Assembly: GCF_900107745.1 (NCBI RefSeq)
Contig: NZ_FNRO01000013.1
Location: 1 to 64,000 of the forward strand
Source of the DNA: Variovorax sp. YR216
GTDB taxonomy: Bacteria; Pseudomonadota; Gammaproteobacteria; Burkholderiales; Burkholderiaceae_C
Direction of reading: 5' to 3'
DNA: 64,000 nt
Shown: piece by piece, positions 26,819 to 36,379 of the stretch
How the letters are laid out: every line of letters begins with the position of its first letter
Numbering within the stretch: position 1 is the first letter of the stretch
The notes under the pieces: model-generated
Seen by the model: the letters and a program-made list of their open reading frames with translations, nothing else
What the model was told of the DNA's origin: nothing
The model's database searches: none
Position numbers and translations under genes: made by a program

Positions 26819-28052
26819 GCGATCTCCCTATGTGCCGAAGGACGTCCTGAGCCTCTGGATGCTCGCTGACCCGCGGCATCCTGTTCTCGTGGGCGAGATT
26901 TCGCTCGCGCTTGGCGGGCAAGGCGTGGCGCTCAGATACGCGGAGCAGTGGCGTGCCCGCGGCTTCGCACTCAGCGAGGACCTGCCACTCGTCGATGAAC
27001 TCTTCGTGCCCTCGCGAAAGCAGGAGGCCGTCGGCGCCGTCGATGACGCCCGCCCGGATCGATGGGGCGAGCGCGTCATCCGGAAATTCGAGCGCTCGCC
27101 GAGGATGTCGCTGCTCGAATACCTGCTCTTCGCCGGTGACGACCGTTACGGTGCGCTTGGTGTGAGCCAGCAGCCGGACACCTACGAGCCTTGGCCGGCA
27201 TCGCCGATGCCCACGCTCGGCGACCTCCCGGCGATGCAGGAGGTGATCCGCAAGATCATCGCCAACGAACCCGTCGGAAAGATCGAGGAGCGGTTCTTGC
27301 GTCCTGGTGTGTCGCTCGGTGGCGCGCGACCGAAGTCCGTTGTTGAAATCGATGGCCATCCCTGGCTGGTCAAGTTCGCAGAGGGCGAGCCCGAAGACAC
27401 GCCGCTCATTGAGCACGCCACCATGTCGCTGGCCGCCCGCTGCGGCATCGAGGTCGCGCCGACGCGCGCGCTGCGGGTGGGTGACCGGCATGCGATCGCG
27501 GTGCGCCGCTTCGATCGCGCGCCCGGCATGCGCCGCCATGCGATCTCGGCCCACGTTGTATTGCGTGCCGTAGGCGAGGAATACGGCTATCCGCAACTGG
27601 CGCAGCAGTTGCGCCGCATGGCGCGGCCCGAAGACATCGCGCGCCAGCAGGCGCAGTTGTTCCGGCGCATGGTCTTCAATGTCTTCATGGACAACACCGA
27701 CGACCACGAGAAGAACCATGCGCTGCTGCGCGAGCCTGACGGAAGCTGGTCGCTGTCTCCCGCATTCGACATCGTTCCCAGCATGAGCGGGCTCGGGTAT
27801 CAAGCCATGGCGATCGGCCGCGAAGGCGCTTCCTCGACGCTTGACAACGCGCTCTCCAGCGCTCGCGCCTTCGGGCTGAAGCCACGAGAGGCAAGAAACA
27901 TCGCGCACGAAATCGCCGTGGCGGTCAGCGGATGGCATCGCGCGTTCAAGGCTTGCGGCATCTCTCCGAACGACATGGACGTGCTCGCCCAGTACCTCGA
28001 TAACGACAGGCTCGGCGCGCAGAAATCGACCGCCATGGGCTTCCAGCGCTGA
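26811..28052 (+). CDS. hipA: HipA-family serine/threonine kinase toxin
   Basis: 413 residues from ATG 26811. HipA kinases phosphorylate aminoacyl-tRNA synthetases or other translation targets, causing growth arrest. The fold is visible: an N-terminal subdomain (RYAEQWRARGFALSEDLPLV), the Gly-rich P-loop-like SLGGARPKSVVEIDG, the catalytic loop VFNVFMDNTDDHEKNHALL and the metal-binding SPAFDIVPS. Length is normal. The kinase residues are intact, so the toxin is probably active. Confidence 0.9.
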   Translation: MSERSPYVPKDVLSLWMLADPRHPVLVGEISLALGGQGVALRYAEQWRARGFALSEDLPLVDELFVPSRKQEAVGAVDDARPDRWGERVIRKFERSPRMSLLEYLLFAGDDRYGALGVSQQPDTYEPWPASPMPTLGDLPAMQEVIRKIIANEPVGKIEERFLRPGVSLGGARPKSVVEIDGHPWLVKFAEGEPEDTPLIEHATMSLAARCGIEVAPTRALRVGDRHAIAVRRFDRAPGMRRHAISAHVVLRAVGEEYGYPQLAQQLRRMARPEDIARQQAQLFRRMVFNVFMDNTDDHEKNHALLREPDGSWSLSPAFDIVPSMSGLGYQAMAIGREGASSTLDNALSSARAFGLKPREARNIAHEIAVAVSGWHRAFKACGISPNDMDVLAQYLDNDRLGAQKSTAMGFQR

Positions 28053-28087
28053 CAATGCGAGCTCCGCCGCTGCAGTACTGAAACTCC

Positions 28088-28837
28088 TTGCGCATCCTGC
28101 TCGTCTCCGACCTCCACTACGCGCTGCGCCAGCTCGACTGGGTGGTTCGCGCAGCGCCGGACTACGACCTGGTGGTGCTGGCGGGCGATCACATGGACGT
28201 GAGTTCGCCGGTGTCGCTCGACACGCAATCCGTGGTGCTGCTTCGCTACTTCGCGCTGGCCAGGCCGGGCAGGTCGCTGGTGGTGGCTTCCGGGAACCAT
28301 GACCTCACGGGTGCGGGCCCGCATGGCGAACGCGCCGCCCTTTGGCTGCCGGAAAGCCGCCGCTGCGGCATCGCGATCGACGGCGATTCGCTCGTGGTCG
28401 GCGACACGCTCGTCACCGTCTGCCCGTGGTGGGACGGGCCGGTGGGGCGCGCCGCGCTCGAAGCTCAACTGGCGGCGGACGCGCAACGCCGCCCCGCGCG
28501 CTGGATGTGGATCTACCACTGGCCGCCCGTGGGGTCGCCGACCTGCTGGACCGGCAAGCGCCACTACGGTGATGCCGATGTGGCCGACTGGATCGCGCAA
28601 TACCGGCCCGACTTTGTGTTCACCGGCCATGTGCACGAGCCGCCGTTCAAGCCCGCGGGCGCGTGGGCGGACCGCATCGGCGCCACCTGGGTCTTCAATC
28701 CCGGCCGGCAGATCGGGCCGGAACCCGCGCACATCGTGATCGACCTCGACGAAGGTACCGCGTCGTGGCACTCGCTGATGGGCGAGGAAGCGCTCCAGCT
28801 TGGTGCGGATCACGCACCGGCGCGGTCGGTTTTCTGA
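28088..28837 (+). CDS. Calcineurin-like metallophosphoesterase
   Basis: 249 residues from a TTG at 28088, chosen because the fold starts at once (MRILLVSDLHYALRQLDWVV). Motifs are SDLHYA, LAGDHMD, ASGNHDLTG, YHWPP and FTGHVHEPPF, a full dinuclear metallophosphoesterase set. The substrate is unknown. It lies 35 bp after hipA on the same strand and could be co-transcribed, but no family link with HipA is known. Confidence 0.85.
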   Translation: MRILLVSDLHYALRQLDWVVRAAPDYDLVVLAGDHMDVSSPVSLDTQSVVLLRYFALARPGRSLVVASGNHDLTGAGPHGERAALWLPESRRCGIAIDGDSLVVGDTLVTVCPWWDGPVGRAALEAQLAADAQRRPARWMWIYHWPPVGSPTCWTGKRHYGDADVADWIAQYRPDFVFTGHVHEPPFKPAGAWADRIGATWVFNPGRQIGPEPAHIVIDLDEGTASWHSLMGEEALQLGADHAPARSVF

Positions 28838-28850
28838 CGGGCCTTCGGGT

Positions 28851-29333
28851 TTAGTAGTCCGGATGCGGCTCCCGCGCCGAGCCGGGCTGCGCCGGCGGGC
28901 CTTGGCGGTGCGCGAGCTGGCCGAGCACGTGCGAGACCATCGCGAGGCCCGGCGAGTCGCCGTACTGGTTCTTCAGGTCCGCGAGATAGGTCGTGACGAA
29001 GTGCAGCCGCTCGGCCAGACCGCGAGCGACCGCGCGCATCACGGCCGGATCGCTCATGAGAAAGGCGCGGCCATCGCTCGCATGGCGGACGATGCACGTC
29101 GTGCTCGCCGTCACCGTGGCGCTGATGGGCGAATCCAGCAACAGCGAAATCTCGCCGATGGCGGCGCCCGGCTTGCTGATGGAATTGATCGACGTGCCGG
29201 CCTTGCTGATCTCCAGCACACCCGACACCAGCACCCACAGCCCTCCGCCGGCTTCGCCCTCCCGCACGACCGTGTCGCCGGGCGCGAGCGTGATCTCCGG
29301 CAGCCCGACGGTGTAGTGCAGCAATTCGTCCAT
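28851..29333 (-). CDS. Cyclic-nucleotide-binding domain protein (Crp-like, no HTH)
   Basis: 160 residues from ATG 29333. A single cNMP-binding beta-roll (residues about 5-115: GDTVVREGEAGGGLWVLVSG, GEISLLLDSPISATVTAS) is followed by a helical tail. No C-terminal winged helix is present, so it is probably not a DNA-binding Crp. It may act by protein contact. It lies between a phosphoesterase and the acetate symporter operon and is divergent from the latter. Confidence 0.78.
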   Translation of the reverse strand: MDELLHYTVGLPEITLAPGDTVVREGEAGGGLWVLVSGVLEISKAGTSINSISKPGAAIGEISLLLDSPISATVTASTTCIVRHASDGRAFLMSDPAVMRAVARGLAERLHFVTTYLADLKNQYGDSPGLAMVSHVLGQLAHRQGPPAQPGSAREPHPDY

Positions 29334-29480
29334 GCGCGAGTGGCAGGCAAGGGTCGTGCCGTGGGCGAGTGCACCGCAATGCTGCACCGGTGCGACCCAA
29401 TGTGACGAATGATTGCATCGCCCACCGCGGCGGATGAGTGCCTCGCAGAATCGTTTCGAACCCCAATCAGGAGACCGACG

Positions 29481-29789
29481 ATGAGCGAACCCGTGGCGGA
29501 AAAGATCCTGGCCAGCGCCAAGTACCGCGAGCTGCGCAACAAGCGCAACCGCTTCGGCATCTGGCTGACCGTGTTGATGTTGATCGTGTACTACGGCTAC
29601 ATCGCGCTGATTGCATTCAACAAGCCCTTTCTCGCGCAGCCCGTGGGCGGCGGCGTCACGACCATCGGCATCCCGATCGGGCTCGGCGTGATCGTGTTCA
29701 CCATCGCGATCACGGCTTTCTATATCCGCCGCGCCAACGGCGAGTTCGATCGGCTGACGCGCGAGATCATCCAGGAGGCGACGCGATGA
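29481..29789 (+). CDS. yjcH: DUF485 family membrane protein (YjcH-like)
   Basis: 102 residues from ATG 29481 with CAGGAG upstream. Two transmembrane helices (GIWLTVLMLIVYYGYIALIA and IGIPIGLGVIVFTIAITAFY) and a conserved N-terminal LASAKYRELRNKRNRFG. The family is the constant small partner of the ActP acetate symporter. Its stop overlaps the actP start (ATGA). Confidence 0.93.
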   Translation: MSEPVAEKILASAKYRELRNKRNRFGIWLTVLMLIVYYGYIALIAFNKPFLAQPVGGGVTTIGIPIGLGVIVFTIAITAFYIRRANGEFDRLTREIIQEATR

Positions 29790-31519
29790 AACACCGGGCA
29801 CTCTCACGCGCGGCCCTCGCGCTCGCGTTCGCCGGCGCAGCAGGCGTTGCATGCGCCGCGGGCGGCGACGTCGGCCAGGTCGCCAAGCAGCCGACCAACT
29901 GGATCGCGATCGGCATGTTCTCCGGCTTCGTGCTGCTCACGCTGTGGATCACCAAGTGGGCCGCGTCGCGGACCAAGTCGGCGGCGGACTTCTACACCGC
30001 CGGCGGCGGCATCACGGGCTTCCAGAACGGACTCGCGATCGCGGGCGACTACATGTCGGCGGCATCGTTCCTCGGCATCTCCGCGGCCGTGATGGCCACA
30101 GGCTACGACGGGCTGATCTATTCGATCGGCTTCCTCGTGGGCTGGCCGATCATCACCTTCCTGATGGCGGAGCGGCTGCGCAATCTCGGCAAGTTCACCT
30201 TCGCCGATGTCGCGGGCTACCGCTTCAGGCCCGGGCCGATCCGCGGCTTCGCGGCGTCGGGCACGCTGGTCGTGGTGGCCTTCTACCTGATCGCGCAGAT
30301 GGTCGGCGCGGGGCAGCTCATCAAGCTGCTCTTCGGGCTGGACTACTGGGTCGCGGTGGTCATCGTCGGCGCGCTGATGATGATCTACGTGCTCTTCGGC
30401 GGCATGACAGCCACCACCTGGGTGCAGATCATCAAGGCGGTGCTGCTGCTCGCGGGCGTGACCTTCATGGCCATCATGGTGCTCGCGGCCTTCGGCTTCA
30501 GCCCCGAGGCGCTGTTCGCCAAGTCGGTGGAAGTGCGCACGCAGATCGCGGCCAACGGTGGCAAGAGCCCGGCGGAAGCCTCGGCGATCGGGCTGTCGAT
30601 CATGGGCCCGGGCGGCTTCGTGAAGGACCCGATCTCGGCCATCTCGTTCGGCATGGCGCTGATGTTCGGCACCGCGGGCCTGCCTCACATCCTGATGCGC
30701 TTCTTCACCGTGCCCGATGCGAAGGAAGCGCGCAAGTCGGTGTTCTGGGCCACCACCTGGATCGGCTACTTCTACCTGCTGATCTTCATCATCGGCTTCG
30801 GCGCGATCACGCTGGTGCTGACCAACCCCGAGTTCGCCGACGTCGCGACCGGCAGCATCAAGGGCGGTGCGGGTGCGGCCAACATGGCGGCGGTGCTGGT
30901 GGCCAAGTCGGTGGGCGGCAACGTGTTCTACGGCTTCATCTCGGCGGTGGCCTTCGCGACGATTCTTGCGGTGGTGGCGGGCCTCACGCTCTCGGGTGCC
31001 TCGGCGGTGTCGCACGACGTCTACGCCACGCTGATCAAGAAGGGCCAGGCCGACAGCCGTGCCGAACTCAAGGTCTCGCGTATCACCACGGTCGCGCTCG
31101 GCATCGTTGCGGTGCTGCTGGGCATCGCGTTCGAGAAGCAGAACATCGCCTTCATGGTGTCGCTGGCCTTCGCGATCGCGGCGTCGGCCAACTTCCCGGT
31201 GCTGTTCATGTCGGTGCTGTGGAAGGACTGCACCACGCGCGGCGCGGTCATCGGCGGATCGCTCGGGCTGATCTCGTCGGTGGCGCTGACCATCGTCTCG
31301 CCCTCGGTGTGGGAAGCGACGCTGGGCAATCCGAAGGGTTCGGCGCTGTTCCCCTACGCATCGCCGGCACTGTTCTCGATGGTCATCGCCTTCGTCGGCA
31401 TCTGGATCTTCTCGCTGATGGACCGCAGCAAGCAGGCGCAGAAGGAGAGGGCGGCGTTCCCGGCGCAGCAGGTGCGTTCGGAAACCGGGCTGGGTGCGTC
31501 GACCGCTTCCGCGCACTGA
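29786..31519 (+). CDS. actP: Cation/acetate symporter
   Basis: 577 residues from ATG 29786. A cleavable-looking N-terminal signal (ALALAFAGAAGVACAA) precedes the sodium:solute symporter (SSS/SLC5) fold of about 13 spans. Family motifs are SAADFYTAGGGITGFQNGLA, GLPHILMRFFTVPD and a GLTLSGASAVSHDVYATLI segment. It imports acetate and short monocarboxylates with Na+ or H+. Together with acs and the kinase/regulator pair it makes a complete acetate uptake and activation unit. Confidence 0.93.
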   Translation: MKHRALSRAALALAFAGAAGVACAAGGDVGQVAKQPTNWIAIGMFSGFVLLTLWITKWAASRTKSAADFYTAGGGITGFQNGLAIAGDYMSAASFLGISAAVMATGYDGLIYSIGFLVGWPIITFLMAERLRNLGKFTFADVAGYRFRPGPIRGFAASGTLVVVAFYLIAQMVGAGQLIKLLFGLDYWVAVVIVGALMMIYVLFGGMTATTWVQIIKAVLLLAGVTFMAIMVLAAFGFSPEALFAKSVEVRTQIAANGGKSPAEASAIGLSIMGPGGFVKDPISAISFGMALMFGTAGLPHILMRFFTVPDAKEARKSVFWATTWIGYFYLLIFIIGFGAITLVLTNPEFADVATGSIKGGAGAANMAAVLVAKSVGGNVFYGFISAVAFATILAVVAGLTLSGASAVSHDVYATLIKKGQADSRAELKVSRITTVALGIVAVLLGIAFEKQNIAFMVSLAFAIAASANFPVLFMSVLWKDCTTRGAVIGGSLGLISSVALTIVSPSVWEATLGNPKGSALFPYASPALFSMVIAFVGIWIFSLMDRSKQAQKERAAFPAQQVRSETGLGASTASAH

Positions 31520-32152
31520 TCAGGAACCGAGGCCGCGCAGCTTGAGAAAAGCCAGCGCGGCCATTACCGCATCGTTCAGCGCATCGTGCGCGGGGCGCTG
31601 CGGCAGGCCGAGGTCCGACATGATGGTCGCGAACCGCAGGTCGATGTCACCGCCACGCTCGTGCACCGGGCGCTGGCGGTTCTTGTATTCGTAGTAGAGC
31701 GCCGAGACTTCGATCTTGGGCTGCGGCAGCCCCATGCCGAGCATCGGGAAGAGGGCGCGGTCGATCATCGCGACGTCGAATTCGAGGTAGTAGCCGACCA
31801 GCGGCCGGCTGCCGATGAACACCATCAACTGCTTCAGCGCATCGTCCATCGCGATACCCTGCGCCACGTCGCGCTCGCGCAGGCCGTGCACGCGCACGCT
31901 GTCGGCCGACACTGCGCGGCGTTCGGGCTTCACGAGCAGCTCGAGCCGCTCGCTGCACAGGATGCGATTGCCGCGGATGCGCACCGCGGCGATGGCGACG
32001 ATCTCGTCGCGGCGCACATCGAGCCCGGTGGTCTCGCAATCGAGCGCGATCCATTCGTCGGGCGGCGGCGCATCCCACATGAAACTGAAGCGCGGATCGC
32101 CCAGGTGGTAAAGCAGCCACCGACGCTTGATCTCGGCGAATGCGCCGGTCAC
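31520..32152 (-). CDS. DnaQ-like 3'-5' exonuclease
   Basis: 210 residues from ATG 32152. The DEDDh exonuclease residues are present: ALDCETTGLD (D, E), EFDVAMIDRAL (D) and RPAHDALNDAVM (H, D). It overlaps the end of the DUF294/CBS gene by four bases. This exonuclease/DUF294 pair is repeatedly found next to actP in proteobacteria. Its role there is unknown; it may degrade a nucleotide or RNA linked to DUF294 activity. Confidence 0.88.
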   Translation of the reverse strand: MTGAFAEIKRRWLLYHLGDPRFSFMWDAPPPDEWIALDCETTGLDVRRDEIVAIAAVRIRGNRILCSERLELLVKPERRAVSADSVRVHGLRERDVAQGIAMDDALKQLMVFIGSRPLVGYYLEFDVAMIDRALFPMLGMGLPQPKIEVSALYYEYKNRQRPVHERGGDIDLRFATIMSDLGLPQRPAHDALNDAVMAALAFLKLRGLGS

Positions 32153-33990
32153 ACCGCGTCCAGATGAAAGCGCAGGCGCAGCATGCGGCGGAAGCGCTTG
32201 ACGACCTGCAGCGTGTCTTTCAGCAGATCGCGGTCAAGGCTGTTGAGTTTCGCGGGATCGACCCGGCCACTCACCGTCTTGCCCGCTTCGCGCTCTTCCA
32301 GCCCCGCCGCGAGGCGCAGGTTCATGAAGAAGTGCAGGCTCTGCAGCACGTCGTCGGCCAGCGTGCGTTCGATCTGCCCTCGCGCGGCCAGCGCCTGCAG
32401 GCGCGCGGCGGTCGATGTCTCTGCCAGATGCGCCGCCAGCGCGAGGCTGCGCACGCCGTGCACCAGCGGGAACAGGCCCTGCTTCTTGATGTCGAGGCTG
32501 CGCTCCGCGTCGTCGCCGAAGTCGAGGATGCGATGCCACCAGCCCGTGTCGGCTGCGAAGGCATCGACCACCGAGGCGAACCGCGCGAGCATCGGCTCGT
32601 TGTCGGTGGCGATCGTGAACAGGCGTTCCCGCACGCCCGCGAGCAGCGAGGCATCGCCGCAGACCGCATGTGCATCGAGAAAGATCGCGAGCGACATGAG
32701 GTTGTCGCCATCGGGCTGCAGCAGCCAGTCCTGCGCGCGCTGCGCGAACTCGCGCCCACTGCCGCGCCAGAGCGGGTTCGACAGCATCACGCCGCCGGGG
32801 CAGGGCGGATAGCCGAAATCCACCAGCGCCTGCGTCATGCGCGCGCAGATCGCGTCGAAGTCCTCGGGTGGCGCGTAGCCGTCGCGCAGCAGCAGGCCGT
32901 TGTCCTGGTCGGTCTTGAGCAGTTGCTCGCCACGGCCTTCGCTACCCATCACGATGAGGCAACTGTTGGCAACCAGCTCCGGCGGCGCGATCAGCTGCCA
33001 GGTGCGCTCGAACAGCTTGGCGTTGAGTGCCTGCACCAGCGTGGCGATCTGCCCGACGCGGGTGCCGCCGCGATGCAGCAGGCCGATGAGCCGCGTGATG
33101 TGGTCGCACGCCTGCCCGAGCGCCGGAAGGTCACGCGCCTCGGCGATCTCGCGGTTGATGAGGTAGGAGTGGTTCGCGAGGAAACTGAAGAGGTCCATCG
33201 CCTCCAGCACGCCGATGACTTGCTCGCCGGCATCGTCCGCCATCACGACCACGCGATGCACCTTGTGACGCACCATCACCGTGAGCGCATCGCCCACCGG
33301 GTCGCCGGCGCGTACGCTGACGAGGCCGAAGCTGGCGACTTCGCCGACCGGCAGCCGATCGAGCGGCGCGCCATGCAGCACCGCGCGCTGCAAGGCGGTC
33401 ACCGTGAAGATGCCGAGGCGCGGTGGATCGGCCCGCGCATCGCGCACCAGCACATTGGTGGCACGCTCCGACTGGAAGAGCCGCACCACCGAGAGCACGT
33501 CGCAGTCCGCATCGACGAAATGCGGCGCTCGGATCGCGATCGCATCCACGCGCGCCATCTCGAGCGATTGCAGCTCGTGCCGCCCACGCTGGCCCGCGAT
33601 CGCCGCCAGCTTGTTCGAGAGATCAGAGAAGAGCCGCGCGCCGAAGGTGGCGTTGCGCGCGATCAGCCCGTTCACCAGCTCGCGCGAAAGCTGGTAGGCC
33701 AGCACCTCTTCCGCCGCGACGAAGCGGCCCGCGACCTGCCCGGTCAGCAGGCTGCGTCCGTCGAAGGTGTCGTTGGGCCCGAAGCCCGCGACCGGCTCCG
33801 CGCCACCCAGCTCGTACTGCCGCACGAAGCCCTTGATGACCACGAAGAGGTGCGTCGGCGGAATGCCCTCATCGAGGATCGCATCGCCCTCGCGGAAGTA
33901 GGCGATGTCGACCCCGGCGCGGACGACCTGCTGCTCGTCGCCGGCGAGGCAATCGAAGGGCGACGCCTGGAAGTTGAAGGCGTTGGGCAT
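32149..33990 (-). CDS. cNMP-CBS-DUF294 nucleotidyltransferase-like protein
   Basis: 613 residues from ATG 33990. In order: a cyclic-nucleotide-binding domain (about 15-130, YFREGDAILDEGIPPTHLFV), two CBS motifs (150-275, VDADCDVLSVVRLFQ, VRHKVHRVVVMADD), a DUF294 nucleotidyltransferase domain (IVMGSEGRGEQLLKTDQDNG, with the GSxGRxE and DxD-type signature) and a C-terminal DUF294_C helical domain. It resembles GlnD/PII-uridylyltransferase-like regulators. It is co-translated with the downstream exonuclease. Confidence 0.88.
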   Translation of the reverse strand: MPNAFNFQASPFDCLAGDEQQVVRAGVDIAYFREGDAILDEGIPPTHLFVVIKGFVRQYELGGAEPVAGFGPNDTFDGRSLLTGQVAGRFVAAEEVLAYQLSRELVNGLIARNATFGARLFSDLSNKLAAIAGQRGRHELQSLEMARVDAIAIRAPHFVDADCDVLSVVRLFQSERATNVLVRDARADPPRLGIFTVTALQRAVLHGAPLDRLPVGEVASFGLVSVRAGDPVGDALTVMVRHKVHRVVVMADDAGEQVIGVLEAMDLFSFLANHSYLINREIAEARDLPALGQACDHITRLIGLLHRGGTRVGQIATLVQALNAKLFERTWQLIAPPELVANSCLIVMGSEGRGEQLLKTDQDNGLLLRDGYAPPEDFDAICARMTQALVDFGYPPCPGGVMLSNPLWRGSGREFAQRAQDWLLQPDGDNLMSLAIFLDAHAVCGDASLLAGVRERLFTIATDNEPMLARFASVVDAFAADTGWWHRILDFGDDAERSLDIKKQGLFPLVHGVRSLALAAHLAETSTAARLQALAARGQIERTLADDVLQSLHFFMNLRLAAGLEEREAGKTVSGRVDPAKLNSLDRDLLKDTLQVVKRFRRMLRLRFHLDAV

Positions 33991-34028
33991 CCGCGCACAA
34001 TAGCGCACGGCGGCGCGGGATGTCCGGA

Positions 34029-35264
34029 TCAGGAACTCGTGCCGGGCTCCTCGAGCCAGTTGCCGGCGTCGAATTCCACCGCCGGCGCATCGGGGTCGAA
34101 GGACACGCCCGCCGGGTCCTCGCCGCGCTCGATGCGCTCCAGCTGCGCCTTGAGGTAGCGGCGCAGCATGACGATGCCGCGGTCGGAGGTCGCGAGGTGC
34201 TCCTCCGAATGCTTCGCGATCGCGCCCTGGCTCACCATGGCTTCGTAGTCGCCGGGCATGCGCTGGTGCTCGGCTTCGGTGAGCTCTTCCCACAGCCGGC
34301 CGTTCATGCGCGAGCGCATCCGGGTGAGCTCGCCCTCCGAGCTCACGCGGCCGACCACGTAGATGCGGAAGCTGTGGTCGTCGATCGGCAGCACCCATCC
34401 CAGCGATTCGAGGCGGCCGTACTTGCCCACGCGCGGGCTCGGGATCACGCGCAGCGTCGGCACGCCGGCCTGGCTGACGCGGCGGAAGACCTTGCCGTCC
34501 GGAAGATGGCGGATCGAGGTGGTGCGCACACCGAGTTCCACCGTGTCCCAGGTCACCACGGGCATGGCCGCCATCTGCTCGACGAACTGCGTGCCGCTGA
34601 AAGTGGAGTGCAGCACCACCACATGGAAGGGATCGACGAGGTTTTCGTAGTGCTGCAGCCAGTTGCACGGAATGACCTGCGGGCCGCCGCCGCCGATGCT
34701 CGCGTCGTTGGTTTCGAGGAACTCGCCTTCGTCGAGGCGCTCCAGCGCGTCATAGCGGGGCAGCACCGGCTTCTTCTCGGGCGGGCCCATGTAGGCCCAG
34801 ATCAGGCCATAGAGCTCCTGCACCGGGTACCAGGGCTGGCGCACCCGGCCGCGCGACTTGCCCATCTCGGCCTCGCAGGGCTGCTCGACGCAATGGCCTT
34901 CGACGTCGAAAAGCCAGCCGTGGTAGCAGCAGCGGATGCCGTGTTCTTCCACCTTGCCGTAGTACAGCGACGCGCCGCGGTGCGCGCAGTTCGGATGCAC
35001 GAGGCCCGGGCGCCCGGTGCCGTCGCGGAAGAGGATCAGGTCTTCGCCGAGCACACGCACCTGTCGCGGCGTGTCGTTGGCATCGGCGCAAAGGCCGATC
35101 GGGTGCCAGTAGCGGCGAAGCAGCTCGCCCATCGGCGTGCCGGGACCGACCTCGGTCAGCAGCGGGTTGTGCACGCCCGGCTTGCGGCCGTAGGCGGTGC
35201 CGGTATCGACGGTGATCGGGATGACCTTCTTTTCAGCGGTCTCTGCGGTCGAGGGATTCATCAT
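34029..35264 (-). CDS. Rieske-type aromatic ring-hydroxylating oxygenase, alpha subunit
   Basis: 411 residues from ATG 35264. An N-terminal Rieske [2Fe-2S] domain has C-x-H in NCAHRGASLYYG and C-x2-H in RCCYHGWLFD. The C-terminal catalytic domain carries the mononuclear iron region around NLVDPFHVVVLHSTFSG, with two His. It resembles the phthalate 4,5-dioxygenase/vanillate demethylase type, single alpha-chain oxygenases that need a separate reductase. No reductase gene is nearby. A Bug receptor gene lies 15 bp upstream on the same strand, and a divergent LysR may regulate both. Confidence 0.88.
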   Translation of the reverse strand: MMNPSTAETAEKKVIPITVDTGTAYGRKPGVHNPLLTEVGPGTPMGELLRRYWHPIGLCADANDTPRQVRVLGEDLILFRDGTGRPGLVHPNCAHRGASLYYGKVEEHGIRCCYHGWLFDVEGHCVEQPCEAEMGKSRGRVRQPWYPVQELYGLIWAYMGPPEKKPVLPRYDALERLDEGEFLETNDASIGGGGPQVIPCNWLQHYENLVDPFHVVVLHSTFSGTQFVEQMAAMPVVTWDTVELGVRTTSIRHLPDGKVFRRVSQAGVPTLRVIPSPRVGKYGRLESLGWVLPIDDHSFRIYVVGRVSSEGELTRMRSRMNGRLWEELTEAEHQRMPGDYEAMVSQGAIAKHSEEHLATSDRGIVMLRRYLKAQLERIERGEDPAGVSFDPDAPAVEFDAGNWLEEPGTSS

Positions 35265-35279
35265 CGGGTTCCTTGTCGT

Positions 35280-36296
35280 TCATTCGGCGGTGACGCCGGC
35301 GGCCTTGATCAGCTCGGCCACGCGCGGGAAGTCCGCCTGGTAGCTGGCCCGGAACTGCGCCGGCGAGTTGCCCAGCGGCTCGAAGCCGAAGGCGACGAGG
35401 CGGCTCTGCACCTCGGGCATGCGGGTGATCTCGCGCAACGCCTGGTTCCATTGCTCGATGACCGCCGGCGGGGTCTTGGCGGGCGCATAGACGCCGATCC
35501 AGCTGTCGAGGTCGAAGCCCGCGAAGCCCTGTTCGGCGAAGGTCGGCACGTTGGGCAGTGTCGAGACGCGGCGGCTGCCCGCGATGCCGATCACCTTCAT
35601 CTTCCCGGCCTGCGACTGCGCGCGCGCAGTGGACGGGTTGGCCCAGGCGAAGTCGAGCACGCCGCCGATCATGTCGGTGTGCGCTCCGGATTCGGACTTG
35701 TAGGCCACGTGCGTGAGCGAGATGCCGGACTGCCGCTTCAGCAGCTCGCCCATCAGGTGCGCCTGCGAGCCGTTGCCCCAGGTGCCGTAGGTGAGCCCGG
35801 GATGCGCCTTGGCGTAGGCGACGAATTCCTTGAGGTTGGAGTAGGGCGCATCGGCGCGCGCCACCAGCATCGGCCCGCCGCTCGCGAGCTGCGAGATCGG
35901 CTCGAAGTCCTTCACCGGGTCGTAGGGCAGCTTGGGCTGGAGGATCGCGTTGTTGATGTGCGTGAGCGGCAGCGTGAAGAGCACCGTGTGCCCGTCGGGC
36001 GGCGCCTTGGCGACCGCATCGCTCGCGATGATGCCGCTCGCGCCGGGCTTGGGTTCCACGATCACGCTCTGGCCCCAGCGCTGCTGGAGCTTGTCGGCGT
36101 AGACGCGCGCGATCACGTCGATCGGACCGCCGGCGGTGCCGAACGGGATGATGCGCACGACCCTGGTGGGGAAGGTGGTCGAAGCCTGCTGGGCGAATGC
36201 GGCGGGCAACGCGCCGCCGAGGGCGAGCGTGGCCAGGCCTGTGACGCAGGCGCGCCGGCGCGCGAAGAAGCCGCCATCGTGGGGGCGAGCGGACAT
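35280..36296 (-). CDS. Bug-family tripartite-tricarboxylate-type solute receptor
   Basis: 338 residues from ATG 36296. A signal peptide (VTGLATLALGGALPAAFAQ) is followed by the TctC/Bug fold (VVRIIPFGTAGGPIDVIARV, PPDGHTVLFTLP, YGTWGNGSQAHLMGELL, LPNVPTFAEQGFAGFD). It binds a small carboxylate in the periplasm. No membrane transport genes (tctAB) are near, the usual state for Bug genes in Burkholderiales. It forms an operon with the Rieske oxygenase and is divergent from a LysR gene. Confidence 0.9.
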   Translation of the reverse strand: MSARPHDGGFFARRRACVTGLATLALGGALPAAFAQQASTTFPTRVVRIIPFGTAGGPIDVIARVYADKLQQRWGQSVIVEPKPGASGIIASDAVAKAPPDGHTVLFTLPLTHINNAILQPKLPYDPVKDFEPISQLASGGPMLVARADAPYSNLKEFVAYAKAHPGLTYGTWGNGSQAHLMGELLKRQSGISLTHVAYKSESGAHTDMIGGVLDFAWANPSTARAQSQAGKMKVIGIAGSRRVSTLPNVPTFAEQGFAGFDLDSWIGVYAPAKTPPAVIEQWNQALREITRMPEVQSRLVAFGFEPLGNSPAQFRASYQADFPRVAELIKAAGVTAE

Positions 36297-36379
36297 GCTT
36301 GTCTCCTAGGTTCTTGTGAGGTCCGCGTACGATAGAAGTCCGCTCCACGAGAATCAATTCGAACATTTGGATAACTGAT

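Noticed and set aside
26640..28055. Minus-strand frame of 471 codons over hipA
   Set aside because: Antisense to hipBA, which has intact kinase and HTH motifs.
32140..36335. Long plus-strand frames opposite the DUF294, Rieske and Bug genes
   Set aside because: They are antisense open frames from high GC; the minus-strand frames carry clear family motifs.
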